The notes: a model not told the origin generated them from the letters alone. Positions 5,861-13,867 are shown, counted from the first letter of the stretch. The stretch: DNA of 14,046 nucleotides from an uncultured Rikenella sp. (GCF_910579375.1 NZ_CAJTUJ010000040.1:1-14046), one strand, 5' to 3'. Numbers and translations are program-made.

Positions 5861-7168
5861 ATGCAGCGAAATAGAATGAATAAACAACGCTTGTTTGCGA
5901 TGGCGGTAGGGATGCTGTCGGCGATGGTCGGCTCCTTGGGAGAACTCAGGGCGCAGATGTATACGGAGGGCATATTCGCCTCGACCGGTGCCGCGGCGGC
6001 GCGGAAAGCGGCGGTGGTGAGACCGCAGAGAATCAAATTCTATTTCGTTACGGGGAGTAGCGATCTGGTGTTCCAATACGGGCCGAACCTGATGCAGCGT
6101 CAACAGTTCGACTCGCTGGCCAGACGGGTGGCCGAACAGGAGACGGTGGCGATCGACTCGATCGTCTTGACGGCGTACACTTCTACGCTGGATAGCCGCA
6201 TCGGGACGCGGGAGTTGGCGGAGGCCAGGATTTTGGCGGTGAAGGATTTCCTCGTGGGGCGATTGGAACACAATGAGTTGCACGGGGTGCGTTTTCTGAC
6301 GCATGTGCGGGAGGCGGAAGAGGATTATTACGATTCGGACGGCGAATTCGGCGATGGGAATGACGGGGCGGATGCGTGGCTGGGGGGAGATGATATATAT
6401 AATAAGGTAAGGCGGGTGGAAGTCGCCACCTATCTCAGTGGCGGGAAGGGAGCCAAAGGGGTTGCGGCGGCGAACCGCATGCAGTCGCAGATCAATGTGA
6501 CGCGGGAGCTGACGGATGCCATTTCGGATACCATGTCGGCGGCGCAGCGGGAACGCCAGCTGGCGGCGATTCGCACCAATCCGTATCCGGTTTGGCGGCC
6601 GGGGGTGATGGGGCGTAATGTAAGGGCGAAGTATGAAGGGCCGATCGATCAGATTCTTTCGTTGCGGACCAATTTACCCTACTGGTTGGTGGCGGCACCG
6701 AATGCGGGGCTGGAGTTTCATATCGGCGGCCACTTCTCGATCTTGCTCGAAGGGACACTGACGTTCTGGGAAAAGCAGGATAATACGGGGAACAAGGGGA
6801 TATATGTGGCAGGTGCGGGGCCGGAGTTCAGATACTGGTTCGGGGACGACCGCTCGAGGGCGGGACATATTATCGGCCTCTATGGACAGTATGCCGACTA
6901 CGATATCAAGCTGAACCAGAAAGGACGTCAGGGGACGGTGATGGGGGGCGGGATCAGTTACGGCTACTACTTGCCGGTGGGACGGCGTTGGGCGTTCGAG
7001 TTCGGGATCGGGATCGGATATTTGGCCAATAAAATGGACGTTTACGAGTGGAACTCGATCGTGAAGCGCAACTTGTGGGTGGAACAGAAGAACAAACCGT
7101 GGATCGGGCCGACTAAGGTGCGGGCGACGGTGATCTTCCGGATGGGGCATAAGGAGCGGGTGTATTAG
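5861..7168 (+). CDS. exported OmpA-like/DUF3575 protein of the fimbrial locus
   Basis: Protein of 435 residues. The first ~31 form a signal peptide ending LRA-Q; an alternative ATG at 5876 gives the more compact MNKQRLF start. Residues 57-193 (IKFYFVTGSSDLVFQYGPNL ... ARILAVKDFLVG ... RRVEVATYL) resemble the OmpA-like segment found ahead of DUF3575. Residues ~200-260 are a linker. From 265 on (ILSLRTNLPYWLVAAPNAGL, then repeated amphipathic strands with GPEFRYWFGDD, GGGISYGYYLP, FEFGIGIGYL and a final KVRATVIFRMG) it looks like a small outer-membrane beta-barrel of the DUF3575 type. Such proteins commonly accompany Bacteroidetes fimbrial genes; a role in outer-membrane anchoring or assembly is inference. 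The Asp/Glu/Gly-rich stretch at 152-178 may be a disordered or metal-binding insert. Same strand as its neighbours, 150 bases before the next gene. Confidence 0.75.
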   Translation: MQRNRMNKQRLFAMAVGMLSAMVGSLGELRAQMYTEGIFASTGAAAARKAAVVRPQRIKFYFVTGSSDLVFQYGPNLMQRQQFDSLARRVAEQETVAIDSIVLTAYTSTLDSRIGTRELAEARILAVKDFLVGRLEHNELHGVRFLTHVREAEEDYYDSDGEFGDGNDGADAWLGGDDIYNKVRRVEVATYLSGGKGAKGVAAANRMQSQINVTRELTDAISDTMSAAQRERQLAAIRTNPYPVWRPGVMGRNVRAKYEGPIDQILSLRTNLPYWLVAAPNAGLEFHIGGHFSILLEGTLTFWEKQDNTGNKGIYVAGAGPEFRYWFGDDRSRAGHIIGLYGQYADYDIKLNQKGRQGTVMGGGISYGYYLPVGRRWAFEFGIGIGYLANKMDVYEWNSIVKRNLWVEQKNKPWIGPTKVRATVIFRMGHKERVY

Positions 7169-7228
7169 GCTGGTGTGATTGGGATGAGATGGAGAGGAGG
7201 GCGTTTTTTTGAGTGAAATTATGACGAA

Positions 7229-7303
7229 AATTCGGAACACTGACAATATTTCGGTACCCTATTCCGATTATACTAAGTGCTCTGTAATATCCGAAATGTC
7301 GGA
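7229..7303 (+). promoter_or_regulatory. cluster of TCGG/CCGA half-sites before the FimB/Mfa2-like gene
   Basis: The 150-base gap contains five related half-sites: ttcggaa (7231-7237), atttcgg (7248-7254), ttccga (7262-7267), ccgaaat (7291-7297) and tcgga (7299-7303). They make inverted pairs such as tcggaa/ttccga, atttcgg/ccgaaat and tccga-aatg-tcgga. This is unusual density for a gap and would suit a dimeric regulator, or a structured leader ahead of the ATG at 7319. Motif-based only. Confidence 0.3.
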
Positions 7304-7318
7304 AAAGATAACTAAAGA

Positions 7319-8314
7319 ATGAAAATGCGGTTGAAATACGGAACTCTGTCGGCGACGTGGCTCGTGCTTGTCGCGATATGCGGAATACTGACTTTCGGCG
7401 GATGTAACAAACGGCCTTATACCCGGATCAAACAGTTGCCGCTGAAGGTGATACCGGAATGGAGCGAGGTGCCGGAAGGGGCGGAGTTGCCGACGACGCT
7501 CGAATTTTATCTCTATCGCGAAGACGGGACGATGATGGGGAAATACGCCATTCCGAGGGACGGGGGATTTGTGGGGAACGAACAGATGGTCTTCTCGGTG
7601 GGGGTTTATCACATGATTCTGGTCAATCAGAACGACTATGTCGAAGTATTGAAACCGGAAACCTTTGCGACGGCGCAGATTAGCGCAAAGAAGGCGTCGG
7701 CGGCGTACTTGCAACAGAATAATTTCTCGAAGGCGGACGGTGTGGAGGTGGTTTATCAGCCGGGGTGGATTTTCTCGTCCAGCTTGGAAAATGTCAATCT
7801 CAACGGCATTGTGATCGTCGAAGACGACGCTTCGTGTATTGAGGTGAAGATGCCGATGAAACGCCAGGTCAAGGTGGTGAATTTCAAAATCAACTTGACG
7901 GGGTTGACGGATCAGGTCAAGTCGATGAGAGGGTTGTTGGGGAATGTGGCCTCGGGGGTCGATCTCTCGACGGGGCAGATTGTGGGGGGGATGCAGTGCG
8001 CTTCGCCGTTCGAATTGACCGATATTTCGGGTAACAAGACGACTTGGAGCGGAAATATGCTGATCTTTGGGAACCAGGCGGAAATCGATGCGGCGCTGCG
8101 CAATAAACTCCAATTGTACTTCGACACCGATACCGAGTCGGGGAGAACGCTTATCCACGAGGAGGATATCACGGAGCAATTGAAAAATGGGGCGATGGAA
8201 GATGATTTGAACATCAAGGTCGAAGCGGATATCGAAGTGAAGGCGAATGCGGGATTCTTGACGGTGATCGTGAAGTGGAAGGACGGTAAGGGAGAGGATG
8301 TCGACGGGATTTAA
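7319..8314 (+). CDS. FimB/Mfa2-like (DUF5119-like) fimbrial anchor lipoprotein
   Basis: Protein of 331 residues with a long signal peptide (hydrophobic 11-26) ending FGGC, Cys 29 being the probable lipidation site. Mature N-terminus: RIKQLPLKVIPEWSEVPEGA, then LEFYLYREDG and GVYHMILVNQND. The pattern 'plus-charged start, P-E-W-S, fY-x-Y-x-x-DG, then G-x-Y-x-x-(I/L)-x-x-N' is characteristic of DUF5119/FimB-Mfa2 proteins, which in type V fimbriae anchor the shaft to the outer membrane and limit its length. A second all-beta domain (residues ~185-327, VKVVNFKINLTGL ... FLTVIVKWKDG) completes the fold. Its place ahead of several fimbrillins agrees with this, although in Porphyromonas the anchor follows the shaft gene. 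18 bases to the next gene, so surely co-transcribed. Confidence 0.75.
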   Translation: MKMRLKYGTLSATWLVLVAICGILTFGGCNKRPYTRIKQLPLKVIPEWSEVPEGAELPTTLEFYLYREDGTMMGKYAIPRDGGFVGNEQMVFSVGVYHMILVNQNDYVEVLKPETFATAQISAKKASAAYLQQNNFSKADGVEVVYQPGWIFSSSLENVNLNGIVIVEDDASCIEVKMPMKRQVKVVNFKINLTGLTDQVKSMRGLLGNVASGVDLSTGQIVGGMQCASPFELTDISGNKTTWSGNMLIFGNQAEIDAALRNKLQLYFDTDTESGRTLIHEEDITEQLKNGAMEDDLNIKVEADIEVKANAGFLTVIVKWKDGKGEDVDGI

Positions 8315-8332
8315 TACACTCGGGTGTAGGAA

Positions 8333-9292
8333 ATGGCTATGAAAAAACAAATGAAATATATCGTACTCGCGGGATGGGCGGTCGTGATGCTTGCCGGTTG
8401 CAGCAAACGTACCGTCGGTGAAGGGATGGGGGATGAGGAGGGGTATCCCGTGCGGTTTGCTGTCGGAGAGGTGACGACTTCGAAGGTGCTGGATGACGAT
8501 AAGTTCGAAGAGGGGGATGTGATCGGGATGTACGCTTATCCGCAAAATAGCTCCATGTTCGCTACCGGAGATGAGTTCGTGCGGCAGAATGTGCCGTATG
8601 TGCAGATGAGTAACGGAGAACTGTTGGTAGAGGCGGGGAATGACCCGATTACCTTCCCGGAATCTAAAAAACTCTACTTTGTCGGATATTATCCTTATTC
8701 GGCAGAGGCGGATGCGGCGGGAAAAGTGGAGATGGATATAGCGGATCAGACTAAAGGGATGACCGGGGCGGTGCTTTATTCGGATACCTGGAAAACAAAA
8801 GGCGTTTCCAGAACGTTTGAATATGTGAAACTGGAGTTCCGGTATGTGGTGGCGCAGGTGGTTATTAATATCAAATTCGATCCGGTCACGATGCCGGATG
8901 GGGATGTGGGCGATATTACCTCCGTGACTTTTACGGGGGATGGATTGCAATCGGGATATGAATTCGATGTCCAGAGCGGGGGAACTGCGTTGTTGAATGG
9001 AGGAACGGGGACGGGGGCGAGAGGACGACTCAATTTGGAGCCGGGCGTGAGCGTTTGTAAAGCTGCGGTGGTGCCGAACGGGAATATCAAAAACATGGAA
9101 TTTACGGTGACGACGGCGGACGGTATGACTTATAACGCGAAGCCTAAGGATATGACCTATGTCAAGGGGACGAGATATATCTATAACCTCACGTTGAAAG
9201 ACAGCGGTTCGGCTATTTTGGGCGATGCGGAAATTACGGACTGGGAGCCGGGGAACGACGGGGGAACGCATATTTCGGGAACCGTGCAATAA
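8333..9292 (+). CDS. fimbrillin family lipoprotein 1
   Basis: Protein of 319 residues (two nearby alternative ATGs at 8339 and 8351; the GTAGGA at 8325-8330 fits 8339 best). Signal peptide with perfect lipobox LAGC, Cys 23. Mature part begins CSKRTVGEG, almost identical to CSKRTIGEA of the third fimbrillin, so the two are close paralogues. The fimbrillin pattern follows: VRFAVGEVTTSK (K51), then GDVIGMYAYP, the central EFRYVVAQVVINIKF strand, and the C-terminal GTRYIYNLTLKD ... AEITDWEPG. In type V fimbriae the segment before a Lys/Arg in the N-terminal part is removed by a trypsin-like protease, opening a groove for the donor strand of the next subunit; K51 is a candidate. Role probably minor/adaptor subunit, by position. 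Confidence 0.8.
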   Translation: MAMKKQMKYIVLAGWAVVMLAGCSKRTVGEGMGDEEGYPVRFAVGEVTTSKVLDDDKFEEGDVIGMYAYPQNSSMFATGDEFVRQNVPYVQMSNGELLVEAGNDPITFPESKKLYFVGYYPYSAEADAAGKVEMDIADQTKGMTGAVLYSDTWKTKGVSRTFEYVKLEFRYVVAQVVINIKFDPVTMPDGDVGDITSVTFTGDGLQSGYEFDVQSGGTALLNGGTGTGARGRLNLEPGVSVCKAAVVPNGNIKNMEFTVTTADGMTYNAKPKDMTYVKGTRYIYNLTLKDSGSAILGDAEITDWEPGNDGGTHISGTVQ

Positions 9293-9310
9293 GAAAGGAA
9301 GAGACAGACG

Positions 9311-10378
9311 ATGAAGCAGACAATCATCATATTATCCTTGTGTACGGCGGTGTTGTGCGCCGGATGTAAGGCCAAGCAGGTCGTTATGGAGGATGTCGCA
9401 CAGGGAGAGGTCGTGAGATTCTCGGCCAAGGCTGAGACGGTTACCAAAGTCTCGGATAAGGACACTAATCCGGCACTCTCTGCGCCGCAGTTCGATCAGG
9501 GAGATAAGATATCTGTCTTTGCTCCGTTGGCGGGGCAGACAATCTCCGGGAATTATGGCCAGAATACGGTGAAAGGGGAGGCTAAGGACTGTCGGTATGT
9601 GGCAGATAACAACAACAACTTCTCGGCCGAAACCATTCAAGACCGGATACGGTTCGGTTCGACATCGACCTTGTTGGACTTCTATGCCGTTTGGCCGGCG
9701 GTGGGGCCGGAACCGGAGGACGCGGAGGTGGATACGATTAATTATACCATCGACCTCAAGGATATCAGGGATCAGAGTACGGTAGGGAACGTTTTGCCGT
9801 ACATGTACTCCAATAACGCGAAGCGCAAAGGGATGAGTACTAATGGGGGGAGTGTGGTTAACTTGACTTTCCGGTATGTATTGTCCAAAATCAAGGTCGA
9901 AGTGGAATATGACCCGAGTATGATGGGCGGGGAGTTGACAGGCGTCGAGTTCTATGCCGATGGCGGGCTGTATCGCGAATGCGTGATCGACCTCAAACAG
10001 GAGGCTTATGATAAGGTGGCCAGTCATGGTGGGCGGACGAGTGCGGTGGCGGATGACGAGAATCCGTATCAATTCTGGGTTTTGCAACAGGTGGCAGGGA
10101 CTAACGGGTTGGTGGCTACTTCTACCTGGGGCTACGTCGTGCCGAATGCGGGAGCGGGGAAAGTGGTGAACCCGGTGATTCGGTTGACGTTTAATGGTGG
10201 GGCGAATCTGATTTGTCCGATTCCGAAAACCGACAAAATGGTGACCGGAGGATTGTTGCCGGGGAAAGAATATCGGTATATCGTCGATATCGAGCCCGAA
10301 ACGCCGGTGACCGTCGAAGGATCGATCGAAGAGTGGGAAGTGGTGGGGAATGATTTCCCGACCTTTTGGGCACAGTAA
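9311..10378 (+). CDS. fimbrillin family lipoprotein 2
   Basis: Protein of 355 residues preceded by a good AAAGGAAGAG ribosome-binding sequence. Signal peptide MKQTIIILSLCTAVL with lipobox CAGC (Cys 19). Then VVRFSAKAETVTK (K46, candidate protease site), FDQGDKISVFAPL, the central FRYVLSKIKVEVEY strand and the C-terminal GKEYRYIVDIEPET ... GSIEEWEVVG. It is the least similar of the four at its mature N-terminus (CKAKQVVMEDVA). The gap from the previous gene is only 18 bases. It may be an accessory or tip subunit; this cannot be settled from sequence. The protein ends FPTFWAQ, more hydrophobic than its paralogues. Confidence 0.8.
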   Translation: MKQTIIILSLCTAVLCAGCKAKQVVMEDVAQGEVVRFSAKAETVTKVSDKDTNPALSAPQFDQGDKISVFAPLAGQTISGNYGQNTVKGEAKDCRYVADNNNNFSAETIQDRIRFGSTSTLLDFYAVWPAVGPEPEDAEVDTINYTIDLKDIRDQSTVGNVLPYMYSNNAKRKGMSTNGGSVVNLTFRYVLSKIKVEVEYDPSMMGGELTGVEFYADGGLYRECVIDLKQEAYDKVASHGGRTSAVADDENPYQFWVLQQVAGTNGLVATSTWGYVVPNAGAGKVVNPVIRLTFNGGANLICPIPKTDKMVTGGLLPGKEYRYIVDIEPETPVTVEGSIEEWEVVGNDFPTFWAQ

Positions 10379-10396
10379 TTAACCGAGTTGCTACAT

Positions 10397-10414
10397 GCCG
10401 GAGTGGTTTCCGGC
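10397..10414 (+). terminator. small hairpin between fimbrillins 2 and 3
   Basis: gccgga (10397-10402) pairs with tccggc (10409-10414) across a 6-nt loop, 18 bases after the stop of fimbrillin 2. It is followed by taaaaataag rather than T residues, so it is a poor terminator; an RNA-processing or stabilising hairpin ahead of the shaft gene is as likely. Confidence 0.35.
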
Positions 10415-10477
10415 TAAAAATAAGAACGACCAAAACACAAGGAAAACAAACATTTTAACAACCAAAACAAAACAACA

Positions 10478-11914
10478 ATGAAAAAGAGTCTTCTTTTGGC
10501 AGTTGCGTCACTTGCTGTGATCGCCTGCTCGAAACGGACCATCGGTGAGGCTCCGGTAGACCCGAATCTTCCGGCAGACAACGTTGTGCGCTTCTCCAGT
10601 GCGGCAAGCACTGCAACGGTATCGAAAGCCGGCTTGGATGCTAGCGGACACAGTACCTTTGAAGTAGATGATACGATCGGTATCTATGCTGTGTTGGATA
10701 CCAAAACTTTGGGGGCTGCTCCGGCTTCGGTATTCCCGACTAACGCGGATTTCCAGTATCTGAACCGGAAGTATGTGGTAAAATCGGTGGATCCGTATGA
10801 TGGTACGACTAACCCGGCTACTCCGGTACCGGCGATTGCTCACTTTGAACCGTTTGTAGATCCGACTGCTACACCGGATCCGATCGATAATACTATGTAT
10901 TATCTTGCTGGGGGGCAGGGTTGGAACTATTATGCTTACTATCCTACGACCTTGCCGGGTAACTTGGCAGACGCTTCGGGTAATGTTTTTGAGATGCCGA
11001 CCACTGTGGCCAGTGCTACGAATACTAATTTTGTCGGAACGGGTGATATGACCAACAGTACCATTAAATTCTTTGATCAGACGGGTACGCCGGGTACTGT
11101 TACGAAAAACGCTTATCCGGGGCCGATTATGTTTGCTTATTACGGTAAGAAAGATACGCAGGCTGCGCTGGGGACTCGTCAGGATCCGGTTCGGTTGCAG
11201 TTTAAATATGCGGTGGCGAAACTCACCCTCGAAGTAACTGTGGCTCACACGGTGACCAGAGATATCCCGAAAGAACTGAAAGCGATTGCGATGTATGGCG
11301 ACGGGATGAATCAGGGCTTTAAGTTCGACCTCACGCAGGCAAAACAAGTGGATGCTACGAGCGGCGTATACAACGTGGTAACGACCGATGCTACTGCTCC
11401 GGCGATGGCGAATTGGACTAATACTACGACTTTCCCGACTTTCTCGGGTTCGAGTCCGTTCACCGGTTATCTGTTCAAGATTCCCTCGGCAGCAAGCGAT
11501 ACCACGACGACGACTATTACGATTCCGGCTGGTACAGGCGGAACTCCTGCTGCAACTACGAAACCTGCTGCGAAATTTACCGTAACCGGTTATCTGATTC
11601 CGGCAGGGAATAACGCTACCTCTTCGGTCGGTGGGGATTTGACCAATGTGTTCATCAAATTCTATGTAAGTGGTCAGACGAATGGTAAGGATCCGGAAGT
11701 TTATACCGCTACGCTCGACCAGACTAAAGGTGGTTTGGTAACGACGCTTCCGGGAACTTCTACCGCTGCGAAGAATTATTTGCCGGCGATTGCTCCGGGG
11801 AAAGAATACAAATTCAAACTTACGTTGGATAAGAACGAAATCGAGTTTGAGGGTGAAATCCAAGACTGGGAAGTAGTAGAACCGAATGGTTCTGACGAAA
11901 TTCCGGCAGTTTAG
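10478..11914 (+). CDS. fimbrillin family lipoprotein 3, probable major shaft subunit
   Basis: Protein of 478 residues, the longest fimbrillin here. Short signal peptide MKKSLLLAVASLAVIAC, Cys 17; mature start CSKRTIGEAP. Pattern: VVRFSSAASTATVSK (K50, candidate processing site), DDTIGIYAVLD, central FKYAVAKLTLEVTV strand, C-terminal GKEYKFKLTLDKNEIEFEGE then IQDWEVVEPNG. A Thr/Ala/Pro-rich loop with a run of Thr (SDTTTTTITIP) near residues 345-355 is probably surface-exposed and variable. Codons are strikingly different from the flanking genes: GCT, ACT, GGT and GTT are common and GGG is rare, as in highly expressed genes. The 63-base leader is A/C-rich and unstructured (accaaaacaaaacaaca before the ATG), another mark of strong translation. 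Together these suggest the abundant shaft subunit; the label is inference. Confidence 0.85.
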   Translation: MKKSLLLAVASLAVIACSKRTIGEAPVDPNLPADNVVRFSSAASTATVSKAGLDASGHSTFEVDDTIGIYAVLDTKTLGAAPASVFPTNADFQYLNRKYVVKSVDPYDGTTNPATPVPAIAHFEPFVDPTATPDPIDNTMYYLAGGQGWNYYAYYPTTLPGNLADASGNVFEMPTTVASATNTNFVGTGDMTNSTIKFFDQTGTPGTVTKNAYPGPIMFAYYGKKDTQAALGTRQDPVRLQFKYAVAKLTLEVTVAHTVTRDIPKELKAIAMYGDGMNQGFKFDLTQAKQVDATSGVYNVVTTDATAPAMANWTNTTTFPTFSGSSPFTGYLFKIPSAASDTTTTTITIPAGTGGTPAATTKPAAKFTVTGYLIPAGNNATSSVGGDLTNVFIKFYVSGQTNGKDPEVYTATLDQTKGGLVTTLPGTSTAAKNYLPAIAPGKEYKFKLTLDKNEIEFEGEIQDWEVVEPNGSDEIPAV

Positions 11915-11944
11915 TCTGTCATCCGACGACTGAAACCTTAGGGT

Positions 11945-11991
11945 GAGAGGGGTGCGTAATTTTGCCTCTGGGTGACGTGCGCTCCCCTCTC
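11945..11991 (+). promoter_or_regulatory. strong hairpin between fimbrillins 3 and 4 (attenuator-like)
   Basis: gagaggggtgcg (11945-11956) pairs with cgctcccctctc (11980-11991) in 11 of 12 positions across a 23-nt loop, followed by ctttta. A competing pairing exists between ggtgag upstream (11942-11947) and ctcacc (12000-12005). A second palindrome, cgggaat-a-attcccg, sits at 12026-12040. This may lower readthrough from the shaft gene into the next subunit gene, or stabilise the shaft mRNA. Confidence 0.4.
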
Positions 11992-12063
11992 CTTTTACCC
12001 TCACCTTTCAGCCTCAAGCGCAGAGCGGGAATAATTCCCGTTCTAACCAAACTTAGAAAACGG

Positions 12064-13317
12064 ATGAAACGGATTTTAATACTGGCTACCACACTGCTGG
12101 TAGCGGTAAGTTGTAACAAAATTACGTTCGACGACTCAGTGCCCGCTACTCCGGACACCGCACAGCCCGTTCAGTTCGGCTCCGGTGCGCCTACGGTAGA
12201 GATCACCAAAGCCAACATCGCCCTTGGAGATGGATCGAATGGTACCTTGAAGATGGATCGGATCGGGATTTTCGCTTTCCGTTCCGCTACCGTTCCGGCC
12301 ACGGCTACCGCGGCTGCGACGGCTTTGTGGCACAACAGTTCGAACGATAAAACCGCCAACGTCTCGTATCACTTCTTTGATGACCAGCAGAATCAGCCTA
12401 CCTCAAAGTACTATCGCGAGGAACAGCAGTCGGGCAAAAGTCCGCTCTTGTTTTGGCCTGCGTCGGGAACTGCGAATGCGGAGTTGACCTTCCTCGGGTA
12501 TTTCCCGTGGGTGGCTTCGGCTACAGCTTCTGCGCCGGGAATGCCGGCGGCGCCGAATCAACGGGCGTATGTCGATAATACGACGTTCCAGCTCAAGGCA
12601 GACCTCTCTGATCAGACGATTCAGACCGGGAAGACGGAAGTGTATGACTATGGATTCGCATGGGCGACTCCGTTGTTGAATGTGGCGCGTCCGGCCGATC
12701 CGGCAAACAACCGCCAGAAATTGATCTTCAGCTACAAAGTGGCTAAAATCACCTTGGTGGTTAAAGGCGAGGACGAAGACGGGTTGCAGGTCAGCGCAGG
12801 CGGGGCGAAGGATAAAGGTTTGAAAGCGATCAAGATCTATTCGAAGACCGGTGGCTTGTGCTCGGATTTCACTTTGGATCTACTGAAAGGGGTCGTAGCG
12901 ACCGGTAGCACGGCTGCCACCGAAACGACTCCGATTAAGATTCAACCGGTGAATAATCCGGGTGATCCGACGGCGACGGTTCCGATCAAACCTTACATCG
13001 ATGCGATAGGGTACTTGGTACCGGTTACGGGAACGGATTTGAATACCGATTCTGACCCGGCGAACAACGGGATTGTAATCGAGGTGGTTCATAATGACGG
13101 AAACAAAGATCAGTCATATTCCGCTAATATTAACTCTACGACGGTGACCAATCCGTCTACGGGTGGGAAGCCGGACTTGACTGGCGGGATCGAAGCGGGG
13201 AAAAACTATAAGTATACCGTGAAATTCGGTAAGAATGGACTCACCTTTACCGGTCAGGTAGAGGATTGGGTAGATGCCGATGCGATTCCGGATATTGACC
13301 TTGACGATCTTTTGTAA
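12064..13317 (+). CDS. fimbrillin family lipoprotein 4
   Basis: Protein of 417 residues. The ATG at 12064 is preferred because MKRILILATTLLVAVSC is a clean lipoprotein signal peptide (Cys 17); the frame is open 34 codons further upstream but that stretch overlaps the intergenic hairpin and lacks signal-peptide character. Mature part: CNKITFDDSVP, then VQFGSGAPTVEITK (K49), MDRIGIFAF, central FSYKVAKITLVVKG strand, and the C-terminal GKNYKYTVKFGKNGLTFTG then QVEDWVDAD. It ends with an Asp/Leu-rich tail (DIDLDDLL). Ala/Thr-rich loops (TVPATATAAATAL; VASATASAPGMPAAP) stand out. Last gene of the locus, before a strong terminator. Accessory or tip subunit by position; no lectin or vWA domain is recognisable. 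Confidence 0.8.
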   Translation: MKRILILATTLLVAVSCNKITFDDSVPATPDTAQPVQFGSGAPTVEITKANIALGDGSNGTLKMDRIGIFAFRSATVPATATAAATALWHNSSNDKTANVSYHFFDDQQNQPTSKYYREEQQSGKSPLLFWPASGTANAELTFLGYFPWVASATASAPGMPAAPNQRAYVDNTTFQLKADLSDQTIQTGKTEVYDYGFAWATPLLNVARPADPANNRQKLIFSYKVAKITLVVKGEDEDGLQVSAGGAKDKGLKAIKIYSKTGGLCSDFTLDLLKGVVATGSTAATETTPIKIQPVNNPGDPTATVPIKPYIDAIGYLVPVTGTDLNTDSDPANNGIVIEVVHNDGNKDQSYSANINSTTVTNPSTGGKPDLTGGIEAGKNYKYTVKFGKNGLTFTGQVEDWVDADAIPDIDLDDLL

Positions 13318-13337
13318 AGCATCTTTGCTGAAGCATT

Positions 13338-13376
13338 CGGGCTTACTCTTTGATGGGAGTAAGCCCGTTTTGTTTT
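13338..13376 (+). terminator. Rho-independent terminator of the fimbrial locus
   Basis: Perfect 11-bp stem cgggcttactc (13338-13348) with gagtaagcccg (13357-13367), 8-nt loop, followed by ttttgtttt. It begins 20 bases after the last stop codon. Confidence 0.92.
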
Positions 13377-13437
13377 GTGGCCGGTTCTTTGGGAGGGTAT
13401 GGTTGATGGATGTCCGATATGGGTAGAAAACATTAGC

Positions 13438-13470
13438 GGCACAGGGATTTATCTGAACTTTCCCTGTGCC
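13438..13470. repeat. perfect 10-bp inverted repeat
   Basis: ggcacaggga (13438-13447) and tccctgtgcc (13461-13470) with a 13-nt loop, extended by tag/cta after one mismatch. It is followed by an A-rich stretch on the plus strand (cccaaaacaaacaaaacaaa) and a short T run on the minus strand, so it could be a minus-strand terminator or a recombination/operator site. Not assigned further. Confidence 0.45.
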
Positions 13471-13702
13471 ACTAATACCCAAAACAAACAAAACAAATCG
13501 TAAACAACCGTCGAATAGTCAGTCCGGAGAGGGCGGAAACCCTTTTCATTTTGCCGCTCTCCAGCGATTCGATAATCATTATAGCATAAAGCGTGCCAAA
13601 GTGATAAGAGTTCTTGCGGAGGAGGTGTTCGCGTCGTGACGCGCATTGAAGAATCTAGTCGAGCAGATTAAGCGATACGTAGTATCGCTCCGTCCCTCCG
13701 GT

Positions 13703-13720
13703 GCGCCCATCGGGCGTTTT
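13703..13720 (+). repeat. gcgccca-nn-gggcgtttt repeat, copy 2
   Basis: gcgcccatcgggcgtttt, the second copy of the element at 3012-3029, differing only in the two loop bases. Confidence 0.55.
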
Positions 13721-13791
13721 GTTAGGGTTGTCTTTGCTTTATTAGCCGTCCGCCGCCCGCGCAGGGCAGTTCTGTCCGGCACAGAGCCTGA

Positions 13792-13867
13792 CCGCGCGCG
13801 ATCACTGAAGTAGGAAATCATTCAAACGCGAGTTTCGCGTTTGAATAAGATTTCCGCCAGCGCGCGG
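13792..13867. repeat. long nested hairpin
   Basis: Outer arms ccgcgcgc (13792-13799) and gcgcgcgg (13860-13867). Inner arms ggaaatc (13813-13819) with gatttcc (13849-13855), continuing as attcaaacgcga (13820-13831) with tcgcgtttgaat (13835-13846) around a 3-nt loop. That makes a 19-bp stem with one 2-nt bulge inside an 8-bp GC clamp. Structure this strong in DNA without a gene suggests a structured RNA, an extragenic palindrome or a mobile-element end. Confidence 0.6.

Noticed and set aside
7268..9289. 673-codon open frame on the minus strand
   Set aside because: It runs antisense across the FimB/Mfa2-like gene and the first fimbrillin, its product is rich in His/Arg/Pro with no domain pattern, and the plus-strand frames have signal peptides, lipoboxes and family motifs.
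10508..12004. 498-codon open frame on the minus strand
   Set aside because: It is the antisense shadow of fimbrillin 3; the translation is Arg/Ser-rich low-information sequence without a recognisable fold.
13579..13821. 80-codon minus-strand frame in the right-hand non-coding block
   Set aside because: It crosses the gcgccca-nn-gggcgtttt repeat and part of the long hairpin, has no ribosome-binding site or known motif, and competing frames are equally open.
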